This document shows positions 1 to 8,170 of a stretch of DNA of 64,000 bases, one piece after another (the first letter of the stretch is position 1; every line of letters begins with the position of its first letter). The position numbers and the translations under genes were made by a program. Origin of the DNA: Acidovorax sp. 69 (GTDB lineage: Bacteria > Pseudomonadota > Gammaproteobacteria > Burkholderiales > Burkholderiaceae_C); contig NZ_PGEP01000001.1 of assembly GCF_002797445.1 (NCBI RefSeq), positions 1,549,001 to 1,613,000 on the forward strand, in the 5' to 3' direction. The notes under the pieces are model-generated. The model did no database searches and was not told the origin of the DNA. It worked only from the letters and a program-made list of their open reading frames with translations.

Positions 1-693
1 CTGCATCAGTGCCGTCACGCGCGCCTTGAGTGATTCGTCTTCGAGCGGCTGGAATTTGTTGAACAGCGGAGCGATGAAGGTGGGGTAGATCACCATCAGC
101 AGCAGATTGAAGCCCATCCAGAAACACCAGGCCCACAGCCACCACAGCGGGCCAGCCGCCCCCATGAGCCACAGGATCAGTGCTGCGATGGGCAGGCCAA
201 TGGCCACGCCCACTGCCAGACCCTTGAGGGCATCTGCCAGCCACAAGCGCAAAGTCATCTTGTTGAAGCCAAAGCGTTCTTCGACCACGAAGGTCTGGTA
301 GAGCGATAGTGGCAGGTCGATCAACCCACTGATGGCTACAAACGCCACCAGCAGCGCCAGTTGCTGCCACATGCCGCCCTCCAGAGTCGCAAGGAGGGCC
401 TGGTTCAGTGCATCCAAACCGCCCAGCAGGGTCCAGCCCAGCAGACCGACGCAGCCCAGCACCATCTCCAGCATGCCGAGGCGACCCTTGGTGACGGTGT
501 AGTCGGCGGCTTTTTGGTGCGCGGCCAAGGTGATGTGTTGGGCGAAGGGGGCAGGAACAGTGGCGCGGTGACGGGCCACATGCCGAATCTGGCGGCTTGC
601 CAGCCAGAACTTGAGTGCAAGGCCTGCTACCAGCGCCATGGCAAAGGCCAGGGTGAGCAGCATGGAGGGGGAGTAGTCAGGGGAAGTGGGCAT
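1..693 (-). CDS. M48 (Ste24/CAAX-type) membrane metallopeptidase, N-terminal part
   Basis: Partial gene: it reads leftward from ATG at 693 and is still open at base 1, giving 231 residues. The translation is strongly hydrophobic with several membrane segments and contains [18 protein letters not shown] and [15 protein letters not shown], which match the N-terminal membrane domain that precedes the zinc HExxH domain in Ste24-type M48 proteases. The HExxH part would lie outside the window. The family cleaves proteins at or in the inner membrane. A second in-frame ATG at 663 is possible; neither has a good ribosome site. It is divergent from orn, with 37 bp between the starts. The family call is confident; substrate is unknown. 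Confidence 0.82.
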   Translation of the reverse strand, partial: MPTSPDYSPSMLLTLAFAMALVAGLALKFWLASRQIRHVARHRATVPAPFAQHITLAAHQKAADYTVTKGRLGMLEMVLGCVGLLGWTLLGGLDALNQALLATLEGGMWQQLALLVAFVAISGLIDLPLSLYQTFVVEERFGFNKMTLRLWLADALKGLAVGVAIGLPIAALILWLMGAAGPLWWLWAWCFWMGFNLLLMVIYPTFIAPLFNKFQPLEDESLKARVTALMQ

Positions 694-717
694 GAGCGGC
701 GAGTTTAGGTCATCGGC

Positions 718-730
718 GACAATGCGCGCT
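718..730 (+). promoter_or_regulatory. Candidate -10 box of orn, leaderless arrangement
   Basis: GACAAT at 718-723 resembles TATAAT and stands 7 nt before the orn ATG at 731. There is no Shine-Dalgarno sequence in between. If this is the -10 box, transcription would start at or next to the ATG and the mRNA would be leaderless. The same geometry is seen before the UvrD-type helicase, polA and the small gene divergent from polA. Confidence 0.4.
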
Positions 731-1309
731 ATGTCAGAAGCCAACAACCCCACCCCTCTCACGCTTGCCAAATCCGACCAAAACCTCGTCTGGCTCGATT
801 GTGAAATGACCGGCCTGGAACCCGATACGGATCGCCTGCTGGAGATCGCAGTGGTCGTGACCGGTCCGAGCCTGGAACCCCGCATCGAAGGCCCTGTGTT
901 TGCCATACATCAGGCGGATGAATTGCTGAACAAGATGGATGCCTGGAACAAGGGCACCCATGGTCGCAGCGGACTGATCGACAAGGTCAAGGCTTCCACC
1001 GTGACCGAATCGGAGGCAGAGCAGCAGATACTCGCTTTTTTGAGCCAATATGTTCCGAAGGGCTCAGCGCCCATGTGTGGTAACAGCATTGGCCAGGACC
1101 GGCGCTTTTTGGTCCGTTACATGCCTAAGCTCGAACGCTTTTTTCACTATCGCAACGTGGATGTCAGCACGCTCAAAGAACTGGCCAAGCGTTGGAAGCC
1201 CGAGGCCTACACCAGCTTCAAGAAGGCCCAGAGGCATACCGCCCTGGCCGATGTGCACGAATCCATCGATGAACTTGCACACTACCGCCAGCACCTGCTG
1301 TCCGTGTGA
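731..1309 (+). CDS. orn: Oligoribonuclease
   Basis: A 192-residue DEDDh 3'-5' exoribonuclease that degrades RNA fragments of 2-5 nt and, in many bacteria, the pGpG left when cyclic di-GMP is opened. The ExoI motif is visible as [20 protein letters not shown] (residues ~21-40, Asp and Glu of the first motif), then [12 protein letters not shown], and the ExoIII region [14 protein letters not shown] with the catalytic His and Asp. Length fits the family (~180-200). ATG at 731 is chosen because the homologous part begins soon after it; the frame stays open back to 686. Divergent from the M48 protease gene. Its presence close to cyclic di-GMP enzymes and a cellulose operon is functionally coherent. 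Confidence 0.95.
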   Translation: MSEANNPTPLTLAKSDQNLVWLDCEMTGLEPDTDRLLEIAVVVTGPSLEPRIEGPVFAIHQADELLNKMDAWNKGTHGRSGLIDKVKASTVTESEAEQQILAFLSQYVPKGSAPMCGNSIGQDRRFLVRYMPKLERFFHYRNVDVSTLKELAKRWKPEAYTSFKKAQRHTALADVHESIDELAHYRQHLLSV

Positions 1310-1370
1310 GGCCCTGCGATCCCCTGGCATGGGCGCGAGCCCGGTCACGGGGTTGCGTCCATGAAGGGTA

Positions 1371-1399
1371 TTGCGGGCAAACCCTAATCGTGCAATAAT
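1371..1399 (+). promoter_or_regulatory. Candidate sigma-70 promoter for the RhlE-type helicase
   Basis: TTGCGG at 1371-1376 and AATAAT at 1394-1399 are separated by 17 bp. Transcription would start near 1406, leaving a leader of about 210 nt before the helicase ATG at 1618. Assigned from sequence likeness and spacing only. Confidence 0.45.
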
Positions 1400-1405
1400 C
1401 GATGG

Positions 1406-1617
1406 CTGCGCAGGAATCCCTCGCAGATTGTGCATCTCCCCTCACACACCGGGCTTGCCAGCCGACTGTCCCTAGACAGTGCAGGACTGGCGAATAACGC
1501 CCACCCGCTACGGCCGCTAGAGCCAGCGCAGGTTTCGTTTGATGGTTGATGTTTTTTAACCATTTGACGAAGCCAATCGTGGGCAGCGCCCGCGACCGTC
1601 TTCGTGAGAGAAAAATC
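1406..1617 (+). promoter_or_regulatory. Long structured 5' leader of the DEAD-box helicase gene
   Basis: No coding frame is convincing here. A strong hairpin spans 1457-1491: outer arms GCCAG/CTGGC and inner arms ACTGTC/GACAGT with a CCTA loop. A second stem, ATGGTT/AACCAT with a U-rich loop, lies at 1542-1563, 55 nt before the start codon. Long structured leaders are known on RNA-helicase and cold-shock genes and allow autoregulation; that role here is inference. Confidence 0.4.
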
Positions 1618-3528
1618 ATGACCGACACCTCTTTGGTGCAGGGCGAATTCGCGCCTGCAGATACTTCCTTTGCTGCCGACATTTCCGTGCAGTCCTCCCC
1701 CCTCGACGCCGTGGTGGAATCCGCCGCTGAAGCCGATGCCGCCGTGACCGCCGAACCCAATGGTTTCGTGGAACTGGGCCTGGCCCCTGAACTGGTTCAG
1801 GCCGTGGCCGACCTGGGCTACACCCAGCCCACCAGCGTGCAGCTCAAGGCCATTCCCCTGGCCATGGGTGCCGGCGCCGATGCCAAGCACTTCATCGACC
1901 TGATGGTCTCCAGCCAGACCGGCTCGGGCAAGACGGCCGCTTTCCTGCTGCCCGTTCTGCACACGCTGATCAACCAGCAAGCGGCTGCCGAAGCCGAAGA
2001 GCGCGCTGCGTTCGATCGCGCTGTGGCCGAAGCCGCTGAGCGCGGCGAGCCAGCTCCCAAGCGTGCCAAGCGCAAGGACCCCACCAGCTCGCGCAACTTC
2101 AAGGCCGCCACCCCCGGCGCCCTGATCCTGTGCCCCACGCGTGAATTGGCCCAACAAGTCGCTCATGACGCCATTGACCTGGTCAAGCACTGCCGTGGCC
2201 TTCGTGTTGCCAACGTGGTGGGCGGCATGCCTTACCAGTTGCAGATCGCCAAGCTGCAGAACGCAGACCTCGTGGTGGCCACCCCTGGCCGCCTGCTGGA
2301 CCTGCAGCGCTCGATGCAGATCAAGCTCGACAAGGTGCAATTCCTGGTCGTCGACGAAGCCGACCGCATGCTCGACCTGGGCTTCTCGGACGACCTGGCC
2401 GAACTGAACCAGCTGACTGCCCAGCGCAAGCAGACCATGATGTTCAGCGCCACGTTTGCGCCCCGCATCCAGCAACTGGCCATGCGCGTGATGCACGACG
2501 GCGGTTCGTCGGTGCAGAAGGTGACCATCGATTCCCCACAGGAAAAGCACGCCAACATCAAGCAGGTGCTGTACTGGGCCGACAACGCCCAGCACAAGCG
2601 CAAGCTGCTGGATCATTGGCTGCGTGACACCACGATCAACCAGGCTATCGTGTTCGCCAGCACCCAGGTGGAGTGCGACGGTCTGGCCAACGACCTGCAA
2701 CAGGAAGGTTTCTCGGCTGTGGCGCTGCACGGTGCCCTGAGCCAGGGCCTGCGCAACCGTCGCCTGATGGCGCTGCGCGCCGGCCAGGTGCAGATCCTGG
2801 TGGCCACCGATGTGGCGGCGCGCGGTATCGACGTGCCTACGATCACCCACGTTTTCAACTTCGGTCTGCCCATGAAGGCCGAGGACTACACCCACCGCAT
2901 CGGCCGTACCGGCCGTGCTGGCCGCGATGGTTTGGCCATCACGTTTGCCGAGTTCCGCGATCGTCGCAAGATTTTCGACATCGAAAGCTACAGCCGCCAG
3001 CAGTTCAAGTCGGACGTGGTTGCCGGTATGGAGCCCTCGCAGCGCTCGCCCCAGGCGCCGCGCGGTGGTGACTTCGGCGGTGGTCGTGGCGCCCCTGGCC
3101 GTTCCTACGACAACCGTGAAAACCCTTCGCGCGGCCGCTTCGGTGGCCCCGCACGTGGTGGCAATGACCGTGGTGGCTTTGGTGGCGGTTTCGCCGGCCG
3201 TGGCAGCGACAACCGTGGTGGTTCGCAAGGTGGTTACCAGGGTGGTGGCGGCAATGGCGGTGGCGGCGGCGCCTATGCCGGCCGTGATGACCGTGGTGGT
3301 GATCGTGGCAGTTTTGGTGCTCCCCGTCGTGACGGCGAAAGCTATGGCCGCAAGCCTGGTTTTGGCGATGCAGGCCGTGGTGGTTTCGCCCCCCGTGGTG
3401 ATGCTGGCGCACCCCGTAGCGACTTCGCTCCCCGCAAACCTGCATTCTCCAAGCCAGCGGGTGCTGGCGGTGGCAAGCCGTTCGTGGCCCATGACGCCCG
3501 CAAGCGTCCTGCCCGTCCTGCACGCTGA
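1618..3528 (+). CDS. DEAD-box ATP-dependent RNA helicase, RhlE-like
   Basis: A 636-residue RNA helicase. A variable N-terminus of ~40 residues leads to the Q motif (GYTQPTSVQLKAIPLAM), Walker A SSQTGSGKTAAFLLP, PTRELAQQ, TPGRLLDL, the DEAD box VVDEADRMLDLGF, SAT (MMFSATF) and motif VI HRIGRTGRAGR. An acidic/basic insert of ~40 residues follows motif I, a feature of beta-proteobacterial RhlE relatives. The C-terminal ~150 residues are a Gly/Arg-rich RGG-like tail with many GG and RGG repeats, expected to bind RNA and perhaps drive phase separation. Start at ATG 1618, preceded by GAGAG; the frame remains open upstream to 1546. Likely roles are ribosome assembly and RNA decay, especially in the cold. 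A strong terminator follows. Confidence 0.92.
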   Translation: MTDTSLVQGEFAPADTSFAADISVQSSPLDAVVESAAEADAAVTAEPNGFVELGLAPELVQAVADLGYTQPTSVQLKAIPLAMGAGADAKHFIDLMVSSQTGSGKTAAFLLPVLHTLINQQAAAEAEERAAFDRAVAEAAERGEPAPKRAKRKDPTSSRNFKAATPGALILCPTRELAQQVAHDAIDLVKHCRGLRVANVVGGMPYQLQIAKLQNADLVVATPGRLLDLQRSMQIKLDKVQFLVVDEADRMLDLGFSDDLAELNQLTAQRKQTMMFSATFAPRIQQLAMRVMHDGGSSVQKVTIDSPQEKHANIKQVLYWADNAQHKRKLLDHWLRDTTINQAIVFASTQVECDGLANDLQQEGFSAVALHGALSQGLRNRRLMALRAGQVQILVATDVAARGIDVPTITHVFNFGLPMKAEDYTHRIGRTGRAGRDGLAITFAEFRDRRKIFDIESYSRQQFKSDVVAGMEPSQRSPQAPRGGDFGGGRGAPGRSYDNRENPSRGRFGGPARGGNDRGGFGGGFAGRGSDNRGGSQGGYQGGGGNGGGGGAYAGRDDRGGDRGSFGAPRRDGESYGRKPGFGDAGRGGFAPRGDAGAPRSDFAPRKPAFSKPAGAGGGKPFVAHDARKRPARPAR

Positions 3529-3565
3529 TCGATGGGGCTGTTGAGGCCCGATCAAGATCTGCAAA

Positions 3566-3599
3566 GGGCTGGTGCCGCAAGGTGCCAGCCCTTTTTTTT
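3566..3599 (+). terminator. Rho-independent terminator after the RhlE-type gene
   Basis: GGGCTGG and CCAGCCC form the base of a stem closed by CC/GG around a GCAA loop, followed directly by eight T residues. It lies 38 bp after the helicase stop. Confidence 0.93.
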
Positions 3600-3672
3600 G
3601 TCGATAGCGTGGGTCACGCCTTGCATGATTTATCTGCCATGTCGTCAATAATCGCCCACGGAGGAATTTGTT

Positions 3673-5142
3673 GTGGTGTCTTCTCTATCCTCGGGCGCTG
3701 ATTTTGAGCACATGTTCGAGCTGGCTCCCGTGTCGTTGTGGCTTGAGGATTACAGTGAACTCAAGCGGTTGTTTGACGGCTGGCGCACCGAAGGTGTGAC
3801 CGACATTCGTGCCCACCTGGCGGGGCATCCGGAACGTCTGCGCCTGTGCAGTGCTTCGCTGCGCATCCTGCAGGTCAACCGCCGCACCCTGGAGCTATTT
3901 TCTGCAGACAGTCAACAGCATCTGGAAGCCAATCTGGGCGCAGTCTTTCGCGACGACATGCACGACGCTGTGGCGCATGAGATGGCGCAGCTGTGGAATG
4001 GTCAGCTCGAATTTTCCAACCAGACAGTGAATTACGCGCTCGATGGCCGGCGCCTGGATGTGCAGATCCGTGCTCGTATCCTGCCGGGCCATGAAGGCGA
4101 TTGGAGTCGTGTGCTGGTCTCGCTGGAAGACAACACCCTTCAACTGGAAAACGCACGTCGCCTCCAGCGCAGCGAGCAGTACGCACGTGATCTATTCGAA
4201 CATTCGCCGGTCTCGCTCTGGGTCGAGGATTTCAGCGCGGTCAAGAACCTGCTCGATGGTGTACGTGCCCAGGGCATTGGCGACTTCAAGACGTTCCTAA
4301 AGGTGCATCCTGACTTCGTGACACGCTGTATGCAGGAAATCCGCGTCATTGATGTCAACCAGCAGACTCTGCGCATGTTCGGTGCCGACAGCAAGGAGAT
4401 GCTGCTCAATGGCATTGGTCGTGTCTTTCGCGGAGAGATGCACGAATCTTTTGCAGAACAGTTGCAAGACCTGTGGGATGGCAAAACCTTCCAGCAGCGT
4501 GAGGTTGTCAACTACTCGCTCTCAGGCGACGCGGTGAACATTCACATGCAGTTCTCTGTGCTCGACAGCCATATGCGTGATTGGGGTCTGGTGCTCTTGT
4601 CGCTGGTCGACATTACGGCACGCAAGAAGGCCGAGGCCTACCTGGAGTACCTGGGAAAGCATGACGTACTGACTCAGTTGCGCAACCGTGCCTTCTATGC
4701 CGAAGAGCTCAATCGACTCACGCGCAAAGGGCCTTGGCCGTTGTCTGTGATTGCCATCGACCTCAACGGCCTCAAGGTCGTCAATGACGAGCAAGGCCAT
4801 GCCGCCGGCGACTCCATGTTGCGCCGCGTGGGCGAGGTGCTGGCCAAAGCCGTGGACGCGCCTGCCTGCGCGGCGCGCATCGGAGGGGATGAGTTCACCG
4901 TGCTGCTGCCTGGTACTGATGAGCGCGGCGCCCATGCACTGCAGGAACGCATCATTTCCATGCTGGACCTGAACAACCAGTTCTATCCTGGGCAACATCT
5001 GAGTCTTGCGATGGGCATTGCGAGCTGCCGGTCGGGTGACGCCGTGGAGGCCACGATCAACCGTGCCGACCAGGCGATGTACGCCGAAAAAAATCGCTAT
5101 TACCAGCAAAAGAGCGTGGACCGCCGCCAGCCGACCGAGTGA
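3673..5142 (+). CDS. PAS-PAS-GGDEF diguanylate cyclase
   Basis: A 489-residue soluble protein that should make cyclic di-GMP. Two homologous PAS-like units (residues ~16-150 and ~170-305) each begin with APVSLW or SPVSLW followed by an acidic ED, so they arose by internal duplication. The GGDEF domain covers ~325-480 with the intact active-site motif ARIGGDEFTVLLPG. The RxxD inhibitory site normally nine residues upstream is absent (the region reads DAPACAARI), so product inhibition through that site is not expected. Start is GTG at 3673, 7 nt after GGAGGA; GTG at 3676 is equally possible. No membrane segments are seen. It stands alone between a terminator and the convergent exporter gene. 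Confidence 0.92.
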   Translation: MVSSLSSGADFEHMFELAPVSLWLEDYSELKRLFDGWRTEGVTDIRAHLAGHPERLRLCSASLRILQVNRRTLELFSADSQQHLEANLGAVFRDDMHDAVAHEMAQLWNGQLEFSNQTVNYALDGRRLDVQIRARILPGHEGDWSRVLVSLEDNTLQLENARRLQRSEQYARDLFEHSPVSLWVEDFSAVKNLLDGVRAQGIGDFKTFLKVHPDFVTRCMQEIRVIDVNQQTLRMFGADSKEMLLNGIGRVFRGEMHESFAEQLQDLWDGKTFQQREVVNYSLSGDAVNIHMQFSVLDSHMRDWGLVLLSLVDITARKKAEAYLEYLGKHDVLTQLRNRAFYAEELNRLTRKGPWPLSVIAIDLNGLKVVNDEQGHAAGDSMLRRVGEVLAKAVDAPACAARIGGDEFTVLLPGTDERGAHALQERIISMLDLNNQFYPGQHLSLAMGIASCRSGDAVEATINRADQAMYAEKNRYYQQKSVDRRQPTE

Positions 5143-5183
5143 ACAACCGTTCGCCTCCGTGGAGGCCGGGTTTCGGCGTTGGG

Positions 5184-6416
5184 TCAGTGATGCACGGGTA
5201 GTCGGCCGATGTCGGGCCAGCGGTGGTGCAGGTAGATCCAGGCCAGCATGCCAACACCCATCATCAGGAGTGACGACAGCGCGAGCCAGACCGTCGAGTG
5301 CATCACCAGCGGCGCTATCACCCCGGCCACCAGCCCGTTGGCCGTAGAACCCACAAAAGCTTGCATGGACGAGGCCATGCCCCGGCGCTCGGGGTACAGA
5401 TCCAGCACCAGCAGGGTCACCACCGGCACCATCAACGCCCAGCCAAAGGCAAAGACCGCAATCGGCGCCAGCGCCCACCAGGCGTGCGGTGGGAACAACA
5501 GGTTGGCTGCCAGGTTCAGCACGGCCACCGTGAACATGATCAGAAAGCCGTGGCGAATCTGCCGCTTGGGTGGAATGCGCCCGGCCAGGCGTCCGCTGAG
5601 CCAAGCTCCGCCCATGATGCCCGAGATGGTCAAGATGAAGAACCAGAAGAACTGCGTGGGCGCCAGCGACAGGTGATCGCCCAGGAAGGCCGGCGCCGAC
5701 AGCACATACAGGAACATGCCGTTGAAGGGCACGCCGCTGGCCAGCGCCAGCAGCACGAAGCGCGCGCTGGAGCTCAGCTGCACATAGCCCTGCATCAGGT
5801 GGCGCACGTTGAAGGGTTGGCGCTGCTCCACGTGCAGTGTTTCCGGCAGCAGCCGGTAGTTGGTGGTCCACAGGACCACGCCCACCAGGCTCAGGAACCA
5901 GAAGATGCTGTGCCAGCCCATGTGCACGAAAAGCCAGCCGCCGATGATGGGCGCAATCGCCGGGGCCACGCCGAAGTAGATGGTGACCTGGCTCATGACC
6001 TTCTGGGCCTGAGCGGGCGGGAACATGTCGCGGATCACTGCGCGTGAGACAACGATGCCGGCCCCGGTGGACAGGCCCTGCAGCGCCCGGAACATCACCA
6101 ACTGTCCGATGGTCTGCGACAGGGCGCAACCGGCCGAGGCCAATGTGAATACCGCGATGCCCCACAGGATCACCGGTCGGCGGCCAAAACTGTCCGCCAG
6201 CGCACCATGGAACAGGCTCATGAACGCAAAGCCGAACAGGTAGGCTGACAGCGTCTGTTGCATCTCCAGCGGAGTTGCTCCCAGTGCGGTGGCAATGCCA
6301 GAAAACGCCGGGATGTAGGTGTCAATGGAAAACGGCCCCAGCATCCCCAGTACGGCCAGTAGCACCGCCAAAGCCCAGCGAGGCGCTTTCCAGAGCAAGT
6401 GGGCTTGTGGGTTCAT
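5184..6416 (-). CDS. Bcr/CflA-family multidrug efflux transporter (MFS)
   Basis: A 410-residue inner-membrane protein with about 12 hydrophobic segments. MLGPFSIDTYIPAF in segment 1 is characteristic of the Bcr/CflA drug:H+ antiporters, and ADSFGRRPVILWG between segments 2 and 3 is the MFS A motif. RALQGLSTGAGIVVSRAVIRD is the segment 4-5 signature. Members export compounds such as bicyclomycin and chloramphenicol; the substrate here cannot be read from sequence. It lies 190 bp downstream of bcsG on the same strand, so it may have its own promoter in 6417-6607, a stretch in which I see no other feature. Confidence 0.9.
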   Translation of the reverse strand: MNPQAHLLWKAPRWALAVLLAVLGMLGPFSIDTYIPAFSGIATALGATPLEMQQTLSAYLFGFAFMSLFHGALADSFGRRPVILWGIAVFTLASAGCALSQTIGQLVMFRALQGLSTGAGIVVSRAVIRDMFPPAQAQKVMSQVTIYFGVAPAIAPIIGGWLFVHMGWHSIFWFLSLVGVVLWTTNYRLLPETLHVEQRQPFNVRHLMQGYVQLSSSARFVLLALASGVPFNGMFLYVLSAPAFLGDHLSLAPTQFFWFFILTISGIMGGAWLSGRLAGRIPPKRQIRHGFLIMFTVAVLNLAANLLFPPHAWWALAPIAVFAFGWALMVPVVTLLVLDLYPERRGMASSMQAFVGSTANGLVAGVIAPLVMHSTVWLALSSLLMMGVGMLAWIYLHHRWPDIGRLPVHH

Positions 6417-6607
6417 GCGAAGGGGCTGGAAGTTCGTGGGATGCGCTGCCGCAAATGGGCGAGGAGGCAGGCCCGCCGCAGGGCGGAGGGCTGCGACTCA
6501 TTATGCGGGAAGCAGCCCGCCCCGGCGCTGTGCCTGCGCAATTCTTGCACCAGATTGGGGCTATCCATTCCCCCCGGCTGTACCCGGTCGCGAAGAGCCT
6601 CGGCGCA

Positions 6608-8170
6608 TCAGTAGTTGTAGGGGATCCACTCCCCGTTGCCCGACTTCATCACGTACCTGCCCGCAGCGTTGCGCATCACGACCACGTCGGCGTTTTCAGA
6701 AACGAATGGCGTTGTTTTGGGTGTTTGCAGGCGCTCGGTCAGGGGGCGGGCGGATGCAGCGTAGGGGCTGTCGTTGAGCAGGTCGCCCAGCAGCGTGAAC
6801 AGGCCCAGATAGCTCATGGGCTGATTCACCACGAGGGGCGCTGTGGGGGGGGCCTCAGGTACCTTCTTCAGACCCACCAGCTTCACGGCGGCGGGCACCA
6901 GCGTGATGCGCGGGCCGGGGATCTCGCGCATGCCCGAGATCTGGATCTTGTCAGCGCGCAGCGAGGCACCGTGCTCGGGTACCAGCACCACAACCACCGG
7001 GCGTCCAGACGCTTCCAGCTCTGAGATGAATTTGTCAAAGTCCGCCAGCAACTGCACCAGGCGAGGCTTGTAAGTATCGAGGCTATTGCGCGAACTCATG
7101 CCGGGCACGCGGTTGCCGTCATGCAGCGAGATGGTGTTGTAGTACAGCGCCATGGGGGCTGCGCCGCGCTCGGAGCTGTGCTTTTTCCACCATTGCGACA
7201 GCAGCGCATGGTCGTTGTAGATCGGCGAGCCGTCGAAGTTCTGCATGTGCACCGGCGCGTCCTGGTTGCGCTGCAGCTTGCCAGCCAGGCCACCACGCTG
7301 CTCCAGCGTGTGGGCGAACTCTTCGTACACACCATCGTGGTTCATCAAGCCTGCCGTCTGGTATCCCAGCTTTTCGAGGTTGGGGAACACATAACACTGG
7401 GGATCGATGCCTTCGTAAAGTTTGGTGTGTGGCGTTTGCCCACAAGAGCCATGCAGCACCCGCAGCGATGCCGGTCCGCTGTAGCTGGCAGCGCTGTTGA
7501 AGTTGGTAAACAGTACATCGAAGCGTTGGAGCAGTGCGTTGTCGCGCTGCCCCACGAATTCCATGTCGTCCCAGGACAGCGAGCACACGTGCAGCAGAAT
7601 GATGTCGAAGGCTGGCGGCCCGCCAGCAGAGGTGAACTGCATGCGCTTTTGGCTTTCGCTGGCGTAGAACTTCTGCAACGAGGCGTCCGGATCGGACGCG
7701 TCGGCGCCAACCGCCTGTGTGCCATTGCCCTGGCCGGCCAGGGCATCGTCTGCATCGCTCTGCTGGATGGCCGCCACCAAGGGGACGCTCAAAATGCCCG
7801 CCAAAGCAAATGTGGCAAACCGCACGCGCCGCGCCAACGCTGCGTACACGACGATGCCAGCGATGGCCGTGACCAGTGCCGCGGGGCTCACCAGCCGCGT
7901 GGCCAGTTCGAGCCAGTAGTCCGCACTGAAGCCTGCCAGTGCTTTGAGCTGCGACACCACGCGGGCCAGCGTGGGAAGATAGGAGTCGTAGTAGAGCAGG
8001 GCCATCGCGGCCGGCCAGGCCAGCACGGCACGCGTGCGCCGCAGCGTCTTGTGTGCGATGGGGGGCAACAGCGCCAGCCACAGCAGCAGGTTCAACCACC
8101 AGTGGAAGCCGATGTAGCCCGTGAAGGTCAGCCCGACCTTGGCCAAGAAGTACAGGTTCCAGTACCTCAT
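6608..8170 (-). CDS. bcsG: Cellulose phosphoethanolamine transferase BcsG
   Basis: A 520-residue inner-membrane enzyme that transfers phosphoethanolamine from phosphatidylethanolamine to the cellulose leaving BcsA. The N-terminal ~135 residues hold four membrane helices; the rest is a periplasmic alkaline-phosphatase-fold domain. Visible catalytic residues: Cys196 (LLHVCSLSWDD), the nucleophile Ser231 in SAASYSGPASLR, His350 and the Glu399-His400 pair in VPEHGASL, matching the zinc ligands and nucleophile known from E. coli BcsG. ATG at 8170 overlaps the bcsA stop by 4 nt (ATGA). Last gene of the operon. Its presence with bcsE and bcsF defines a type II (E. coli-like) system. Confidence 0.95.
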   Translation of the reverse strand: MRYWNLYFLAKVGLTFTGYIGFHWWLNLLLWLALLPPIAHKTLRRTRAVLAWPAAMALLYYDSYLPTLARVVSQLKALAGFSADYWLELATRLVSPAALVTAIAGIVVYAALARRVRFATFALAGILSVPLVAAIQQSDADDALAGQGNGTQAVGADASDPDASLQKFYASESQKRMQFTSAGGPPAFDIILLHVCSLSWDDMEFVGQRDNALLQRFDVLFTNFNSAASYSGPASLRVLHGSCGQTPHTKLYEGIDPQCYVFPNLEKLGYQTAGLMNHDGVYEEFAHTLEQRGGLAGKLQRNQDAPVHMQNFDGSPIYNDHALLSQWWKKHSSERGAAPMALYYNTISLHDGNRVPGMSSRNSLDTYKPRLVQLLADFDKFISELEASGRPVVVVLVPEHGASLRADKIQISGMREIPGPRITLVPAAVKLVGLKKVPEAPPTAPLVVNQPMSYLGLFTLLGDLLNDSPYAASARPLTERLQTPKTTPFVSENADVVVMRNAAGRYVMKSGNGEWIPYNY

